A stretch of 64,000 bases of DNA from Aurantibacter aestuarii (GTDB lineage: Bacteria; Bacteroidota; Bacteroidia; Flavobacteriales; Flavobacteriaceae), in the NCBI RefSeq assembly GCF_003008425.1, contig NZ_PXOQ01000007.1, forward strand, positions 892,419-956,418. The letters are read 5' to 3'. This document shows positions 63,798 to 64,000 of the stretch, piece after piece. The notes beneath the pieces were generated by a model. It was not told the origin of the DNA. It made no database searches and saw nothing but the letters and a program-made list of their open reading frames with translations. Each line of letters opens with the position of its first letter. The first letter of the stretch is position 1. A program made the translations under genes and the position numbers.

Positions 63798-64000
63798 TTA
63801 TTCTTGTACCTCAAATATTTCATTTAAGAGCCAAAGATAATCGCTACGGTTTTCTATAAAATCTCGGTTTGAAATATCTATGATTTTTACATTAAAATTC
63901 TGTTGTGTTTTTAAAAACTCCAAATAACCAATATTAATTTTATCCAGATATTCTGGGTCTATGTTCTGTTCATAATCTCTACCACGTTTTTTAATGTTTT
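63798..64000 (-). CDS. Deoxynucleoside kinase, 3' part, runs off the right edge
   Basis: On the minus strand the visible 66 residues begin NIKKRGRDYEQNIDPEYLDKI and end WLLNEIFEVQE, with the RGRDYEQNID and YLDKINIGY motifs of the C-terminal half of deoxyadenosine/deoxyguanosine kinases (dNK/Dck family). The N-terminal ATP-binding part is outside the window. It is convergent with the tail-fibre-like gene and ends 32 bp from it. Confidence 0.82.
   Translation of the reverse strand, partial: NIKKRGRDYEQNIDPEYLDKINIGYLEFLKTQQNFNVKIIDISNRDFIENRSDYLWLLNEIFEVQE

Noticed and set aside
1-64000. CRISPR array, rRNA genes or complete insertion sequence
   Set aside because: I found no regularly spaced direct repeats of CRISPR type, no rRNA-like stretch and no transposase.

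Overview
The window is low-GC DNA from a member of the Flavobacteriaceae (phylum Bacteroidota). The signs are a SusC/SusD pair, type IX secretion sorting domains, -7 boxes of the form TANNTTTG, few Shine-Dalgarno sites, a mevalonate pathway, and family markers such as DUF547, LptC of the Bacteroidota type, RMD1 and the arsenosugar genes. All functions are read from motifs by eye; no database search was run.

Layout. 1-0.7 kb: 3' end of a BaiN/HI0933-type flavoprotein. 0.7-5.3 kb: a TetR regulator facing mevalonate decarboxylase, a mevalonate kinase-like GHMP kinase, a UbiA prenyltransferase and an S4 pseudouridine synthase homologue that lacks its catalytic Asp. 5.3-6.8 kb: a secreted transglutaminase-like protein and a small carboxypeptidase-regulatory-domain protein. 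7.0-13.2 kb: a polyamine operon (arginine decarboxylase, agmatinase, deoxyhypusine synthase-like protein, GNAT-nitrilase fusion, acidic protein, RMD1 protein) joined by very short overlaps, with a possible 45-codon leader ORF and hairpins in front. 13.3-14.4 kb: two small envelope proteins. 14.5-22.3 kb, minus strand: membrane glycosyltransferases, a MORN-like repeat protein, a polyferredoxin and an FAD reductase, facing a plus-strand set (22.5-26.5 kb) of DUF547, a beta-barrel, a GH113-like lipoprotein and a BamA/TamA-like barrel.

26.5-30.7 kb is the most unusual stretch. Five minus-strand genes with no evident shared function, three with TTG or GTG starts, are separated by long imperfect palindromes or their half-site remnants. 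For three units the bases just before the first start codon are the inverse complement of those just after the last stop (GTTGTAAAAC/GTTTTACAAC, GTTGTAACC/GGTTACAAC, GTTGTGTGT/ACACACAAC). Integron cassettes show the same relation, but the core does not fit the canonical GTTRRRY and there is no integrase in the window. I treat it as a candidate integron-like cassette array of unknown type.

31.3-47.0 kb, minus strand, is a large arsenosugar locus: peroxidase-like CMD protein, radical SAM ArsS, two DUF2064 proteins, SusC/SusD, a sodium:solute symporter, a metallophosphoesterase-fold protein lacking metal ligands, a rhodanese, purine nucleoside phosphorylase and ArsM; after a terminator come a sterol desaturase-like protein, DUF547, the TIGR04283-type glycosyltransferase and a Dus enzyme. 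47.0-54.0 kb holds a T9SS-sorted protein and two divergently transcribed secreted zinc metalloproteases (M43-like and M12B-like). Then follow tRNA-Phe(GAA) and a plus-strand housekeeping run (coaX, outer-membrane protein, TPR protein, lptC, a 57-aa membrane protein, CNNM/CBS protein, PpiD-like isomerase), an S74 tail-fibre-like protein, and the 3' end of a deoxynucleoside kinase at the right edge.
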